DNA of 64,000 nt from the NCBI GenBank assembly GCA_905220665.1, contig CAJNAR010000154.1:1-64000 (forward strand), written 5' to 3'. Made by a program: the position numbers and the translations under genes. The notes under the pieces are model-generated. The model was not told where the DNA came from. It saw nothing but the letters and a program-made list of their open reading frames with translations, and did not search any database. This document shows, piece by piece, positions 30,711 through 41,390 of the stretch. Every line of letters starts with the position of its first letter. The first letter of the stretch is position 1. Source of the stretch: Albugo candida (Eukaryota > Oomycota > Peronosporomycetes > Albuginales > Albuginaceae).

Positions 30711-31381
30711 TGTCTAGTCTTGCTCGATTATCCCGTATATACAATAAAAACCTGCGAAACACCTCATGTTCGGGAGGCTTGACGCTTTCCCCGAGACAAT
30801 AGTTACTATGTCCGCCAACATTGGAGTCCCAAAAGATTATCTTCTTTACAGAAATTAAGCATTGTTTCCACCTTTCGGCTGGCATCAACCTTTTGCTGCA
30901 CAAGCTTAGGTGAGAAAGTATGGATTAGTATTATTCCGATATCGTTTTGAATAGAATCTTCGAATGCCGTTCCCTAGTGCTGTTTCCTCATCTCCAGCTA
31001 TGAGTGCCCTGAAAGACGACGTCATGTTATAAAACGCCTAGCACATGTGGCAGACTTTTTGGGATGGAAAGCTACTGGTACTTTGAAGAGAAGCTTCAAT
31101 GAGAAAGCGAGATTGACATTACCCAACGGAAATGCGAAGAGGCATGAGGTGAAAGTAATCACACACAGAAAAAGGAGCCTTATTTTTATCCAAACACTAC
31201 ATCAAATAGACATATTTACTATATAATGCTGCATTATCTGGTTTACATATGTTAGCTAGATTTGACAACTTTCAGCCCTTTTGTCTAGTCTTGCTCGATT
31301 ATCTCGTATATACAATAAAAACCTGGGAAACACCTCATGTTCGGGAGGCTTGACGCTTTCCCCGAGACAATAGTTACTATG
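30711..31381. repeat. Satellite block duplicated 14.3 kb away
   Basis: About 0.67 kb here matches 16,434-17,104 at an offset of 14,277 bp, exactly 25 monomers. Shared rare variants are TATCCCGTATATAC, GTATGGATTAGTATTATTCC and CCTTATTTTTATCC. Flanking sequence diverges on both sides (GATATGAC against GATTTGAC on the left; TGTCCGCC against TGTTTGCC on the right), so this looks like a gene-conversion or long-range exchange tract and not simple tandem growth. Confidence 0.8.
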
Positions 31382-31569
31382 TCCGCCAACATTGGAGTCC
31401 CAAAAGATTATCTTCTTTACAGAAATTAAGCATTGTTTCCACCTTTCGGCTGGCATCAACCTTTTGCTGCACAAGCTTAGGTGAGAAAGTATAGATTAGT
31501 AGTATTTCGATATCGTATTGAATAGAATCTTTTAATGCCGTTCCCTAGTGCTATTTCCTCATCTCCAGC

Positions 31570-32305
31570 TATGAGTGCCCTAAAAACGACGTTATGTTAT
31601 GAAACACCAAGCACATGTGGTGGACGTTTTGGCATGGAATGCTACTGCCACTTTGAAGAGAAGCGTCTATGAGAAAGCAAGATTGGCATTACCCAACGGA
31701 AATGCGAAGAGGCATGAGGAGAAAGTATTCGCACACAGAAAGAGGAGCCTTCTTATCATCCAAACACTCCATCAGAGAGAGATATTTATATATAATGCTT
31801 TGTTATCTGGTTTTTATATGTTAGCTAGACATGACAACTTTCAGCCCTTTTGTCTTGATTTGCTTGATAATCTCGTCAATACAATACAAAACCTTAGAAA
31901 CGCCTCATGTTTAGAAGGCTGAACGCTTTCTCCGAGAGAATAGCTAGTATGTTCGCCAACATTGGACTCCCGAAAGATTATCTTCCTCAAGATTTATATA
32001 CTTGTTTCTACCTTTCGTGTGGTATCAACTTTTTGCTGCATAATCTTAGGTGAGAAAGTACAGATTAGTAGTATTTCGATATCGTATGGAAGCGAATCTT
32101 CTAATACCGCTCCGCAGTGCTGTTTTCTAGGTTTCCAGGATTTCTATAAAATCGACGTATGCTATATAACGCCAACCACATATGGCGGACTTTGTCGAAC
32201 GGATTTTTACTCCCACTGTGAATAGAAGCTTCGATGAAAAAAAAATTGACATTATTCGACGGAGAAGCGAAAGAAGGATGAGGTTAAAGTAGTCGCATAA
32301 ACAAT
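31570..32305. repeat. Degenerate edge monomers of the satellite
   Basis: From 31,570 the monomer drifts clearly from the array consensus, and from about 32,090 to 32,305 only a strongly diverged partial monomer remains (compare CACATATGGCGGACTTTG with CACATGTGGCAGACTTTT). Decay at the boundary is the classic pattern for satellites, where the interior is homogenised and the edges are not. In this edge copy a one-base difference at 31,785 (TTTATATATAATG instead of TTTACTATATAATG) leaves a plus-strand reading frame of 107 codons open (31,599-31,922). In interior monomers the same frame stops at the TATATAATG site. Confidence 0.9.
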
Positions 32306-32309
32306 AACG

Positions 32310-33080
32310 TTTTGAATTGCCTAGTCGTATGTTGCTTGATCAAATAACCGGCCAAATGGCACTTTGTACTAATGTGCGTCACTTCAATACAGCTGAACTC
32401 CACTTGCTCACGGACGAGTTAAGGACGAAGGTCTATGTGCTGTACCCAAATATGATATCCAAAATACTTTGCAGTAGCAATGGCACTATGATTGTCGTTA
32501 TACACAGTAATATCGATCTGCTCAATTCTCAACTCTTCCTGAAGACTCTTGGTACAAATGACATAGTGGAGAGAAAGAGTTACAGCAATGTATGATTCTT
32601 CGACGGTACCTAAGCAACAACTCTTTGTTATCTTGATCTGGAAATTTTAGATGATCCATTCATCATAAACATGATAACTGACGTAGATCGACGGTTCCTT
32701 TTTGATGCAGCCCAACCCTCGTCGCTATGCGCACAAATCTGTACATCTGGGCCAGATGGAACCCAAATGTTATTCTTTCTAGATTCTTCTAGATATCGGA
32801 GAACTCATATTGCTTCATTAAAGTGTTCCTCGATTGGATTCTGGGTATGTTGAATAAGATGACATAGAGCAAATGAAGTATCAGGTCTTCTCCCATTCGC
32901 ATTGCAAAGTAATGATCCAACCTACGACCAAAGAGGCCGCTTTTCGTCCGTGGGTCTCTGGTCTCGCTTTTTGTCACTGACTGAGGCAGAACTGCTAGGT
33001 TGTATACTGGTTTCGAGTCAACTCGATTGAACTTATCAATCATTCTAGAAATGCATGCTTCCTTCAAGATCTTCATCACT
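32310..33080 (-). pseudogene. Copia RNase H domain, frameshifted
   Basis: Two segments match copia RNase H. The N-terminal part (about 33,070-32,900) includes IDKFNRVDSKPV, the usual junction following RT. The C-terminal part (about 32,640-32,310) includes DNHSAIATAKYFGYH, HIDLRP, LVREQVE and IEVTHISTK, corresponding to the family's DNQSAI...KHIDLR...VEHIST motifs. A VEESYIAV segment stands where AEAEYIAL is usual. The reading frame changes between segments and contains stops. It sits immediately beside the satellite edge. Confidence 0.85.
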
Positions 33081-33309
33081 CTATTACTTCCCTATACGCA
33101 GCTTCCATGCCAAGGATGTATATAACTTTACCCGATATCTTGAGTGAAAAGTGTTTCTTCAATTTCAACGTGATTTTGTAAATCACATCCGAACTTCTTC
33201 CTCCCACCAGCATACCATCAAAATAAAATACAACTTAATTGGGGTCATGTTACGCTTGTCAAGAAAAGATGCCAGAATCCAGCTTGCATCGATGAACTCT
33301 AGCTTTATC

Positions 33310-33570
33310 TCATGATATATTCGTGTTAAACATGGACCATGTGACACCTGCTTGCTTTAGGACTAATAAACCTTCGTTCAACTTGTAAACGAAGTTCAGG
33401 TAACAGATTATCCTCCCGGGGGCTAAATGAATACATCTTCTTCCATACTTCCATTGGAAAAATGCCGTATCCAGATCATATTGCGGCACATGATAGACTT
33501 GGTGATAGAACAAAGCCGAAAATACAAAAAATAATGCAAAATCGCAACAAGAGAGCACGTCACAAACTAG
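33310..33570 (-). pseudogene. Copia reverse transcriptase fragment
   Basis: An open stretch of about 82 codons contains YDLDTAFFQWK (family: D-V-x-T-A-F-L-N-G) and, about 35 residues later, FVYKLNEGLLVLKQAGVTW (family: KLxKALYGLKQAGRxW). These are the conserved RT fingers/palm motifs of Ty1/copia. The catalytic YVDD block is not visible in frame downstream, so the domain is truncated or scrambled. Confidence 0.85.
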
Positions 33571-34659
33571 TCGACACCTGAAATTTGTCGATAGCTAATT
33601 GCAAGAAGTCTTGCCTCAAAACGGTGTATGTCTCTTTTTTACTCATCTAGATGAAATTACCCACTTATTGCTCAGCATTTTCTTACTTGGTGAGCGTTTT
33701 ACTACGTTCCAAGTTAACTTTTCCTCATACCAATTCTTCTTTGCTAGCTTTGATCCACCACCCCGCTACTGGCGATTTCGAGCGTCTTGATAGCGATTTG
33801 GCACTTCTAATGCTGCATTGCATTTTTCAACTTCAAGTCTGGATCGTTTTTAGTGTCGTCCATTATCTCAAACAGAATCACTCTCATAAGGGACGATTTC
33901 GCCTGAGGAACCACCGTCCCTAAACGCGAATTGCAGATTCACTCCCAAAATGTGTCGTCTATAGTGGGTAACAAATCCAAGATCTTTATCACCAAATTTT
34001 ATCTCCCTTAACACCATCTTCGAATTCGAGAAATTAGCTGTTAAAGCAGTATATCCAATATCCATGCCATGCCTTGTGATAACATCGAGCTGCGATGAGG
34101 ATGTCGAAAACCTTTCTTTTTTCTCAACATCAACATGAAGGCTTGGTACACTATGATCAACTTGTGCATCCTCATTATGATCAAAGTCAGTCCTCTTGCT
34201 ATGCGTCTATCCCAGAGGCCTAAACAACACTTGGACATTTTTATTCAGTGTAGCAGTTCGCACTGCCACTAATTTGCTTGTTTTGGAATCGGTCACTCGA
34301 TAACTTCTTGTCATTTTTTACTATCCGACAAACATGCAAGCAAATCTTTTGTCATTCAGCTTTTATTTTTTTCCTTGTCAATATGTTCGTAGTCGTTAGA
34401 CCCGAAAGCACAAAAGATGCGCAAATTCGGTCGACTTCCAAATGAAACTCTAAAAAGGTGTATTTGATGTTTAAACGGATCATAGAATGCTATCTGTTAT
34501 ATACACCGCACTATTCATTGATTCCGCCCAGCGCTGTTTGTCGATACTCTTCCATGCTAGTAAAGATTGATTCTGTTATATTAGTTTAGTGTTCATTCTC
34601 ACTGCCAAAATGTTTACTTGAGGCGAGTAAGATACATTTGTTCGATGTAAAACCTCGAC

Positions 34660-35050
34660 GTGTACTCAAAGGCATGTAAAGTTCTTCTTGATGTATTTTA
34701 CCCCGTTTCGGTTCAAATACACTTGATTCATTTGTTTTTTTTGATTCTCCAGCAAAGCTTTATATTCCACAAATTTTTCGAGCACTTCACTTTCGATGCG
34801 AGGAAAAATGCCACAGTATATCGTGACTAACTGTCGATAAACGTGACAACATACTCTGACCCCTGTGTGTTTGTTCTGTATGGGACCCAATGCGTCGCTG
34901 TGTACAAGTTCAAGAACTCCTCATATCTTTATCTCACTATTCTTTGATTTTCGGAACGATTCCACATTCATTTTTTCATTTATACATACTACACATATGT
35001 GATGATAATCATCTCGATTAATTTGCAAATTCATTTCATCGACAGATTTT
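34660..35050 (-). pseudogene. Copia integrase fragment
   Basis: Reading the minus strand, an HHCC zinc-binding remnant (about 35,045-34,930, with H-x-C-V-V-C-I-N-E-K) is followed by the integrase core: MGPIQNKHTGVR, then SEVLEKFVEYKALLENQ, then a segment in place of the canonical SDNGGEY. The first catalytic Asp is preserved in the upstream HSDALGP context when the frame is followed. One stop separates the zinc and core parts. The match is to the copia family, where integrase precedes RT. Confidence 0.85.
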
Positions 35051-35159
35051 CTGACGCTTAATATTACAAATATTGTTCCGCATTCGCTTTAATGGCATTC
35101 ACCACTTTTATTGAACATCGCAATGCTTACAGCTTGCCTCTTTTCTTGCTATTTGTCAC

Positions 35160-35930
35160 CGTTGAACGTTTGCCATGATAGTACACCAGCGTCCTCCGAA
35201 TTAGACTTTGAGTACTCTTGACACCAAAGCTGATACTGACAGCAGTCGTTAATCAATGCCTGGTACTAACAACACATCATAGAGTTGTACTGGCGTTCAA
35301 ATTTCCATTTTAATAGGAACGGTTCCAGATGTCGTCACAGTTACTTGAAGGCCATTTGCCACAGTGGTTTGTGTCTGTGATTTGAGTAGATTGAGATGCG
35401 TTTATTGTTATCAAATGGACTCATATGGATGCATGAATCACTATCGAGGAATCAATTCATGCCAGACTTGTCGGTTGGCGCCATAAATGTATGCACTCTA
35501 CTCGATTGTCGACTTAGCTGTGTCGATTTAGACGACAATCGAAATTTCTATGACCTGTTCGCATGCGACCAAAAAAACACTTCCGACCAAACTTTTGTGC
35601 TATCTCATCTTACTGTTCATAGCTTTCTCGATTGTTTTTATAAAACTTCTCAGTTCCTCTCAAGGCAAGTTTTTGGACTCTTTCTGTTGCAACGATTCAT
35701 AATCTCGCTTGATCATCTCCTTCGCGCCCATCTTATCCGTGTTTGATATAGTTTTGATATTCTCCAGGATTGCGTCGTATTGATCAAATAAGACTGGTCA
35801 AGACAGTATTAGGTCCATTTGTTGATCTTGATCCATGCTTTCTCCAGTCGCAGCCATTCCTGTACGAATCTCCTCAAATTTTATGTGGTCTCCCAACGCG
35901 TATCCTTCCTTTTCTTTCCTAGATTAATGC
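35160..35930 (-). pseudogene. Copia gag and protease remnants
   Basis: Several short minus-strand frames fit the 5' half of a copia polyprotein. About 35,930-35,610 reads as gag-like sequence (LGDHIKFEEIRTGMAATGE, then a frame with DQYDAILENIKTISN). About 35,600-35,545 reads KCFFGRMRTGHRNFDC, a CCHC knuckle with one Cys replaced by Gly. About 35,400-35,160 contains VQLYDVLLVPGID and LLSVSALVSR, the conserved segment after copia protease. Frames are interrupted. The domain identities rest on pattern recognition only. Confidence 0.7.
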
Positions 35931-38900
35931 ACTAGTCATCTTATTTCTATACGGTTGAGCGTGTTTCGCCAAACAAAACGGTTCTTGGATTTCCGACGTT
36001 TTTGTACTTGTTCGGGAAAGGTTACACAGAAACTCTTGATAGGTACAACACTGACAATAACACATTCACCGTCGCATCATTTCTATTTCTCCAATGTTGC
36101 ATCCATGCCAACATTTAACTATACTCTTTTAATTAGATTGGATGTCCCGATCGCTTGCTCGACGGATTTGCTTGTCAGGTTAGCATTTATTCAGACATTT
36201 CTCGCTAACGTAAACCATTTCGATTGGTTTACTTGCAAGCAAAGATAACTTCCCCTGACGCTTTATTCTAATTATTGGCTTCGGGAATTTTCTTTTCTCT
36301 TAACTTGTCTTCATAAACATTACACTAAAGTCGAAACTGATTGTATTTTCCGCTGTAGATAGGATACATATGATATCGTACAATACCTATTTTTATATTC
36401 TTGACGATTTGACACGGAGAGTATTATTTTGAACTGTTTGAATGAGTTTACGATTCCCATAGGAGGTCATGTGATACGTCCCAATGCTTGATATTCCTAA
36501 AATTTGTTCCGCTTTGTTGACATGTGGCAAGTAGCTTAGTATCTAGTATCCTTATACCTGATCATTCCCTGCATTTCATAGATACATGTTCACCAAAAAT
36601 CCGGGCGATCTTATTCCGTCATGACCAAAAATGAACCTCCAGATATCCAATTTGTTACAATGAAACATTTGATCGAGGATTTTATCCTGAAGGCGACATA
36701 TCATAAATAAAATATCTTGGCCTCGTTACATATAAATAATTTGAATTTTCCTAATTGTTGAAGCCTTTTTTCGTATTTTTCTGATAAAAACTTCCTTCTA
36801 TATTTTGTTGCTCGTCATGCAGCTATAGCAGGCACTTTTTTCTTTGAATGGTTTTGAACCTAATCAATTATGTGTACCCATGTAAAAAGGAACCAGCTTG
36901 AATGTTAATATTTTCCTTCATAAAGGTCTACACCCATACTTCATACAGTTTCAGTTCTATAAATAGCTTCTCATCATGACTGATAACACCACCGATTGAT
37001 TCTGCTGACATTCACAGCTCATCAAATATCCGTAAAAGACGCATAATATCAGCATGGTTTAACGTCGAAAATCCGTGAAATTCGCCTATTTTCTGACTCG
37101 GTTATGTGTACTTCGGCAGAGAAATAAGCCATGTACTATAGTTTTTGCATCACCGCTGCAGTCACATTCTTTCCATACCTTGGATGTTGGCCTTTCGTGT
37201 CACCGATTTTGTTACATAAGCTTTCATATCTGCCACTCTAGTGCCACTCCTTGATCCTCTTGCTATTGTGTCTGAAATCCATCAATAGTTCCGAAAAAAC
37301 TTGTCTTATTTACTCAAGACTAACATGGAACTCCCACATGATATGCAATCCTCCTCGAGAAAACTGGTGCTTCCGCTGGATATAGTGTTGGATGTTCTAG
37401 TCACCAGAAAATTTTTTAACGTTATAACCTAATCGCACTCGTTGTATATTATTTCATCAAAATCAGGAGTTAATACTTTAGTACTTCACTCACTATCAGC
37501 AAGTCTGGGCATTTATCTCTATTAATCTGCTATAGCCAATACTTACGTTATTAATACGAGTAATTTGTAGGAATGTCCAGAATGATACTGAATAATCAAC
37601 TGTTTTCTATACCAACTAAAAGGCACGGATGAGCTTTCCATGCAGCATTTCGTGGAAAAGTTGTATGTAATTTTATTATACGAGGATCCAGCATCATCTC
37701 AATAGTATTCTACAAGGTATTCTGCACAAGTGTCATCATTGTCACTTGGCCCTTAGCTAAAACATTCGAAATATAGCATCAGAGCAGGATGTATAGATGA
37801 TCCAAAATAAAGTGCAAGTAGAGGAAACAACGAGAACATTTAATAATCCTTCTTTCGAGCAGCACGAAAGATTTTATCATCAAGATGAACTGCGTTGGAA
37901 TAGGGGCAGAATTCCTCGCCCTTGAACTATCGTTAACGAGCACGCGATTTCTTCAGCCTGAATGGAGGTTGCCATGGGGGGAAACCTGTGATGACATTTC
38001 TTTTCTACAGGTATCGACAATCATCTTATATCTCGTGTTTGTAAAATGCGCAACATCACTTCCCTTCCGGTCTTAAGGCATACACAACCATTTTATAGGT
38101 ACTATCGGACGCCCGCCCTGCGCTGTTGCAAAAATTCTTCTTTATATCGGGTAAAGCGAGTGGATAACACGCAACTCTTTACATGCTTTCGCGAGGTGCC
38201 TACCAAACTGATCGCATCATCTTGACTCTTGCAAACTCGCTTCGCAATACAAATATGAAAAAAAGACGCGTAAAAACGTTTTTCTGATCTTTCAATAGTC
38301 GACAGCTTTCTTATCACTCTGATAGCGGGGCAATGTATTTCCCATTTTAAAAGGTAATGAGTGGTTGCTATTACGGTTTTGCAAGAAGAGCCGATAAATG
38401 TTCGAAATCCACAGCCTAAAGACGACGTGAAACATTCGTTTCCTTTATTCGAATAGGTCATTTCTTATGTTGGAGCTGATTGTATTCGAGCTCACTACAA
38501 ATTCAGCAAGAAAGATTCGTCATTCGTACTGTAGAAAATTTTACTTCAAGTACAGCATCTTAGGAATAGCCATAAGTTCTCTATTTAATAGTTTTGTAGT
38601 AGTTACGTCTAAAATTGGCGATTTACTCAGAGGGAAAAAATTGGGAAGTCTTTCTGAAGTCTACGAGTATGCTCAATCAGAGCAGATAGTGGATCCAAGA
38701 ACTTTCTACAATAAAAATGCATTTCATGGATTTGTACAGCTTACTATGTGCTAGAAAAAGGCCGAACATAAGTGCTTAAGGCCAATATACATTACAAAGT
38801 GGTTGCTATGTACTAGCTTCTAGATCAGCGAGTCTTGTTCTATCCAAATAGCGGACGATCTGGAATTTAACTCACTCCTATCAACTAATAATCTTTCTCT

Positions 38901-40620
38901 TGAAGTTTTAAGAAACCACAGCAGCTTATCGCAGCACAAATTCATGGATTGTTTCAAAGAGCAGGTTCAAGATTCGGCAGCGAAAGAATATATAGCCTAA
39001 AGTTCCTGGAGTATTCGATAATCTATGATTGTTACTGGGTCTGCATGCTTCAATTGTATTGCCACAGAAACTTGTTCTATGAAGCGGCATATTCAAATGC
39101 ATTCCAGTACACAATGGCTACGATTCACTTTTGGTTGTTGGGTTGACTCCCTACCTCGTTCATCTCCAAAGAGTCATAATCTGACTACTTATCAATCCGC
39201 TTTTTCAACAACCTCCAACTGAACACCTTGTTAATTAAGCTCGAACATGACATTCATTGGGCGAAAAACGCGGTTGGGTCAAATTGAACGCATGTGCTCT
39301 CTAGGTGTCCCAAATGATCAAAGCTTTCTTTTTTCGACCGCCTACGGTCAATCAACTCTCTCCTTCGCGTTATACTGAAGTTTGGAGTCAGAGTCCCTGA
39401 AGTAGAAAAAGCTTCTGGAGAAAACCTGAATGATTTGAGGAAGAGTTTCCGCAGAATCTTTTTGGGAAGGTCACAGTGTAGGACGTAGATGTAGATATAT
39501 GTAACTGTAATTTTTATTGACAATGTAAGTCGAACAAAGGGTATGCGATTGCTGATCATTCAAAACAATGAACAAGGCTTGGGCGTAGCTATCTCAGTTC
39601 TTTCTATGACACAAGTCGAGTGACGTCAACTTGATTGAAAGAGAAACGTCTAATTGAACAAAGATCGGATTAAGGGAATAGCGAATCCAATCTGTACATT
39701 TTCCTCAGTGCCTTACATCATCTGTAAATAATCCATAGTGGGCTTTCACAAGGAGGATGTATGACGCAATTGGTGATTGTCATGGGATTATAGTCTCAGA
39801 GGTACAAAATTTCAGATGGCATTCAACTACAAGAATTCAGCGTGGGAAGCAACCTCTTCTTATCAAACACAGCTTCCTTGAGATATTGCAAGGCATTCAA
39901 TGGGGATCCAATTTCAATTACCAAATACTACCGAAACCTCCCAATACCCTATATGCCGTTTCTCTCCAATTGACAATCATGGAGCGGAACAGCTGTTAAC
40001 AGCGAAAATAGAATCACGATTACACATCTTCAAATACCCAATCTTTTAAAATACTCATAAGCATTTCTCTCAGACAAAGAAACTTTTATTTGAGACCAAA
40101 GTCCTCCGTTATCCGAATATACTGGATTTGTATCAGAAATTTATGGCACAAGCACTGTTATCATCAGCTTCCCCTGACGAACTCGGTATCACGCATACTA
40201 CTATCCCCGACAACTTCGACTGCACAAAGCTACAATAAAAAGATGAGATACCGGAGGCCTTTCTCGCAATCAACGCTTCGTACTCGTCCAATTAGTGGCA
40301 ATGACATTGTTAGCCGTTCGACGGAAGTGCAAGGTGCTTAGAAAACTTCATTTGACTTAACAATTATGAGCCTAGAAATGTACATATGCACGGAAAAAAA
40401 TGTGCCAGATTGTGTGACGGCTGATATCACGAGTATGAACAATTAGTTTCATATGTGACCAAAATAGGCGCGTAAGTGGAAGCTCGATTTAAAGTTCCAA
40501 AGTTGTCAGAAGCTTTCTTTATGCCCAGTTTCATCATTTTTATCTCAGTGAACTCAACGTCGGTAGATGCAGCATGGCGTCACCCATCTCTCACGATTCA
40601 CGATATCAGCGCATCTTTTA
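35931..40620. other. Gene-poor stretch, nothing recognised
   Basis: AT-rich sequence with many stops in all frames. The longest open stretches, 119 codons on the minus strand (38,102-38,461) and 95 codons on the plus strand (38,467-38,754), are divergently arranged but match no family I know. The minus strand at about 37,330-37,140 reads like eroded coding sequence (MDFRHNSKRIKEWH) of unknown origin. I cannot support any gene here. Confidence 0.5.
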
Positions 40621-40624
40621 TTTG

Positions 40625-41390
40625 ACCACTCAAGGATAACCACGCACCAGGTGCAGATCATATCTCAACAGACTTACGAATTATAGTCCCTCACTTGTTA
40701 CCCATCTCCTCCAGGAAGCAACGTTACATCATGTTCAGAAACTCTTTATCTCCATCCTAATCTTGGAAGCCTATGTCATGAGGTCATCACCACCATTCCA
40801 ATCACCAACAAACCGTCGAACAGCTGCATCAATCTTCTATCGATCACCCTTATCAGTCTCACTTTTAGGTCCACATCCAAAGTCTTTTTAAATCGCATAC
40901 AGTATCCAATCAAACAGCATGTCGACCTGCCCGCAACACAGAGGTTAGGCTGTGGGACCATCGGTGTATTATATCGCCTTGACGCGTCGCTTCCAGGAAA
41001 ATGCGTACATTCACGTGATCGCTCTCAGAAAGTCTTTGACACTATTGATTAACGTAAATTTCTCCTAGCTCTCGGCTTGATTTTGGACCCAGACGGAGTC
41101 CAACTTGAAAAATGCTCATCAGCGCCATTACCATCCATCTTCATCTTAGTCTGACGTCCTACCCAGCATTCGCCGATAATCATGGTACATCAAAGGGAGA
41201 TAGCATCATCGCAGTTTTGTTCGTGGCATACTTGGAAGTGTTACTTTGGTTATTCAACGTGCGAGCTCTGCAATATTGTTTTTGCTAATTCTGTCGACTT
41301 CAGTCACCACTCTCTGATCGCCTTGAGCATATACATCTTGTTGCGAGCATATATTTCGGCCATGATCCTTGACAATTAATGTGTGCTAAA
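40625..41390 (+). mobile_element. Decayed LINE-type (non-LTR) reverse transcriptase
   Basis: The plus strand carries the ordered RT motifs of L1-like elements in shifting frames: APGADHISTDL (family: APGPDGIS) at about 40,641; a block ending FLNRIQYPIKQ (family: KILANRI) near 40,895; SQKVFDTID (family: QKAFDxVxW, with the catalytic Asp) near 41,030; and NHGTSKGDSIIAVLF (family: RGxRQGDPLSPLLF) near 41,180-41,225. Stops and frameshifts make it inactive. The YADD box is not clearly preserved. Endonuclease and 3' parts could not be delimited, so the true element is probably longer in both directions. Confidence 0.7.

Larger units (their letters stand above)
1..32305. repeat. Satellite array, ~570-bp monomer, 56 copies
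   Basis: Head-to-tail tandem array. The landmark TATGAGTGCC recurs at 181, 751, 1321, 1891, 2462, 3031 and so on to 31,570, giving 55 intervals averaging 570.7 bp (range about 568 to 575). The 574-576 bp intervals carry a 5-bp GAATA duplication (for example near 12,105, 14,950, 19,530, 22,960, 29,810); the 568-569 bp ones lack an A in the run before CTTTCGGGTGG. No tRNA, rRNA or snRNA hallmark is visible in the monomer, and its short ORFs on both strands are broken in many copies. Most units contain the near-palindrome ATAATGCTGCATTAT (first at 404-418). The array is cut by the left end of the window, so its full length is unknown. Centromeric or subtelomeric satellite is the natural reading, but function is not shown by sequence alone. 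Confidence 0.97.
32310..35930 (-). mobile_element. Decayed Ty1/copia retrotransposon, gag to RNase H
   Basis: Minus-strand relic with copia domain order. Reading from high to low coordinate: gag (about 35,930-35,610), gag zinc-knuckle remnant (about 35,600-35,545), protease region (about 35,480-35,160), integrase (35,050-34,660), reverse transcriptase (33,570-33,310) and RNase H (33,080-32,310). Integrase upstream of RT identifies Ty1/copia, not Ty3/gypsy. Stops and frameshifts run throughout, so it is dead. No LTR was found: the 3' end of the coding region directly abuts the satellite edge, leaving no room for a 3' LTR, and no 5' LTR was recognised above 35,930. Confidence 0.85.

Noticed and set aside
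1..32305. CENP-B box, CRISPR array or rDNA in the satellite
   Set aside because: No CENP-B-box-like core was seen in the monomer; the units are far too long and contiguous for CRISPR; no rRNA, 5S or snRNA signature is present.
35090..35150. CKHC-type zinc knuckle on the minus strand
   Set aside because: By position it falls between the protease and integrase remnants of copia, where a knuckle is not expected. The real gag knuckle remnant is at about 35,545-35,600. The resemblance arises by frame choice.
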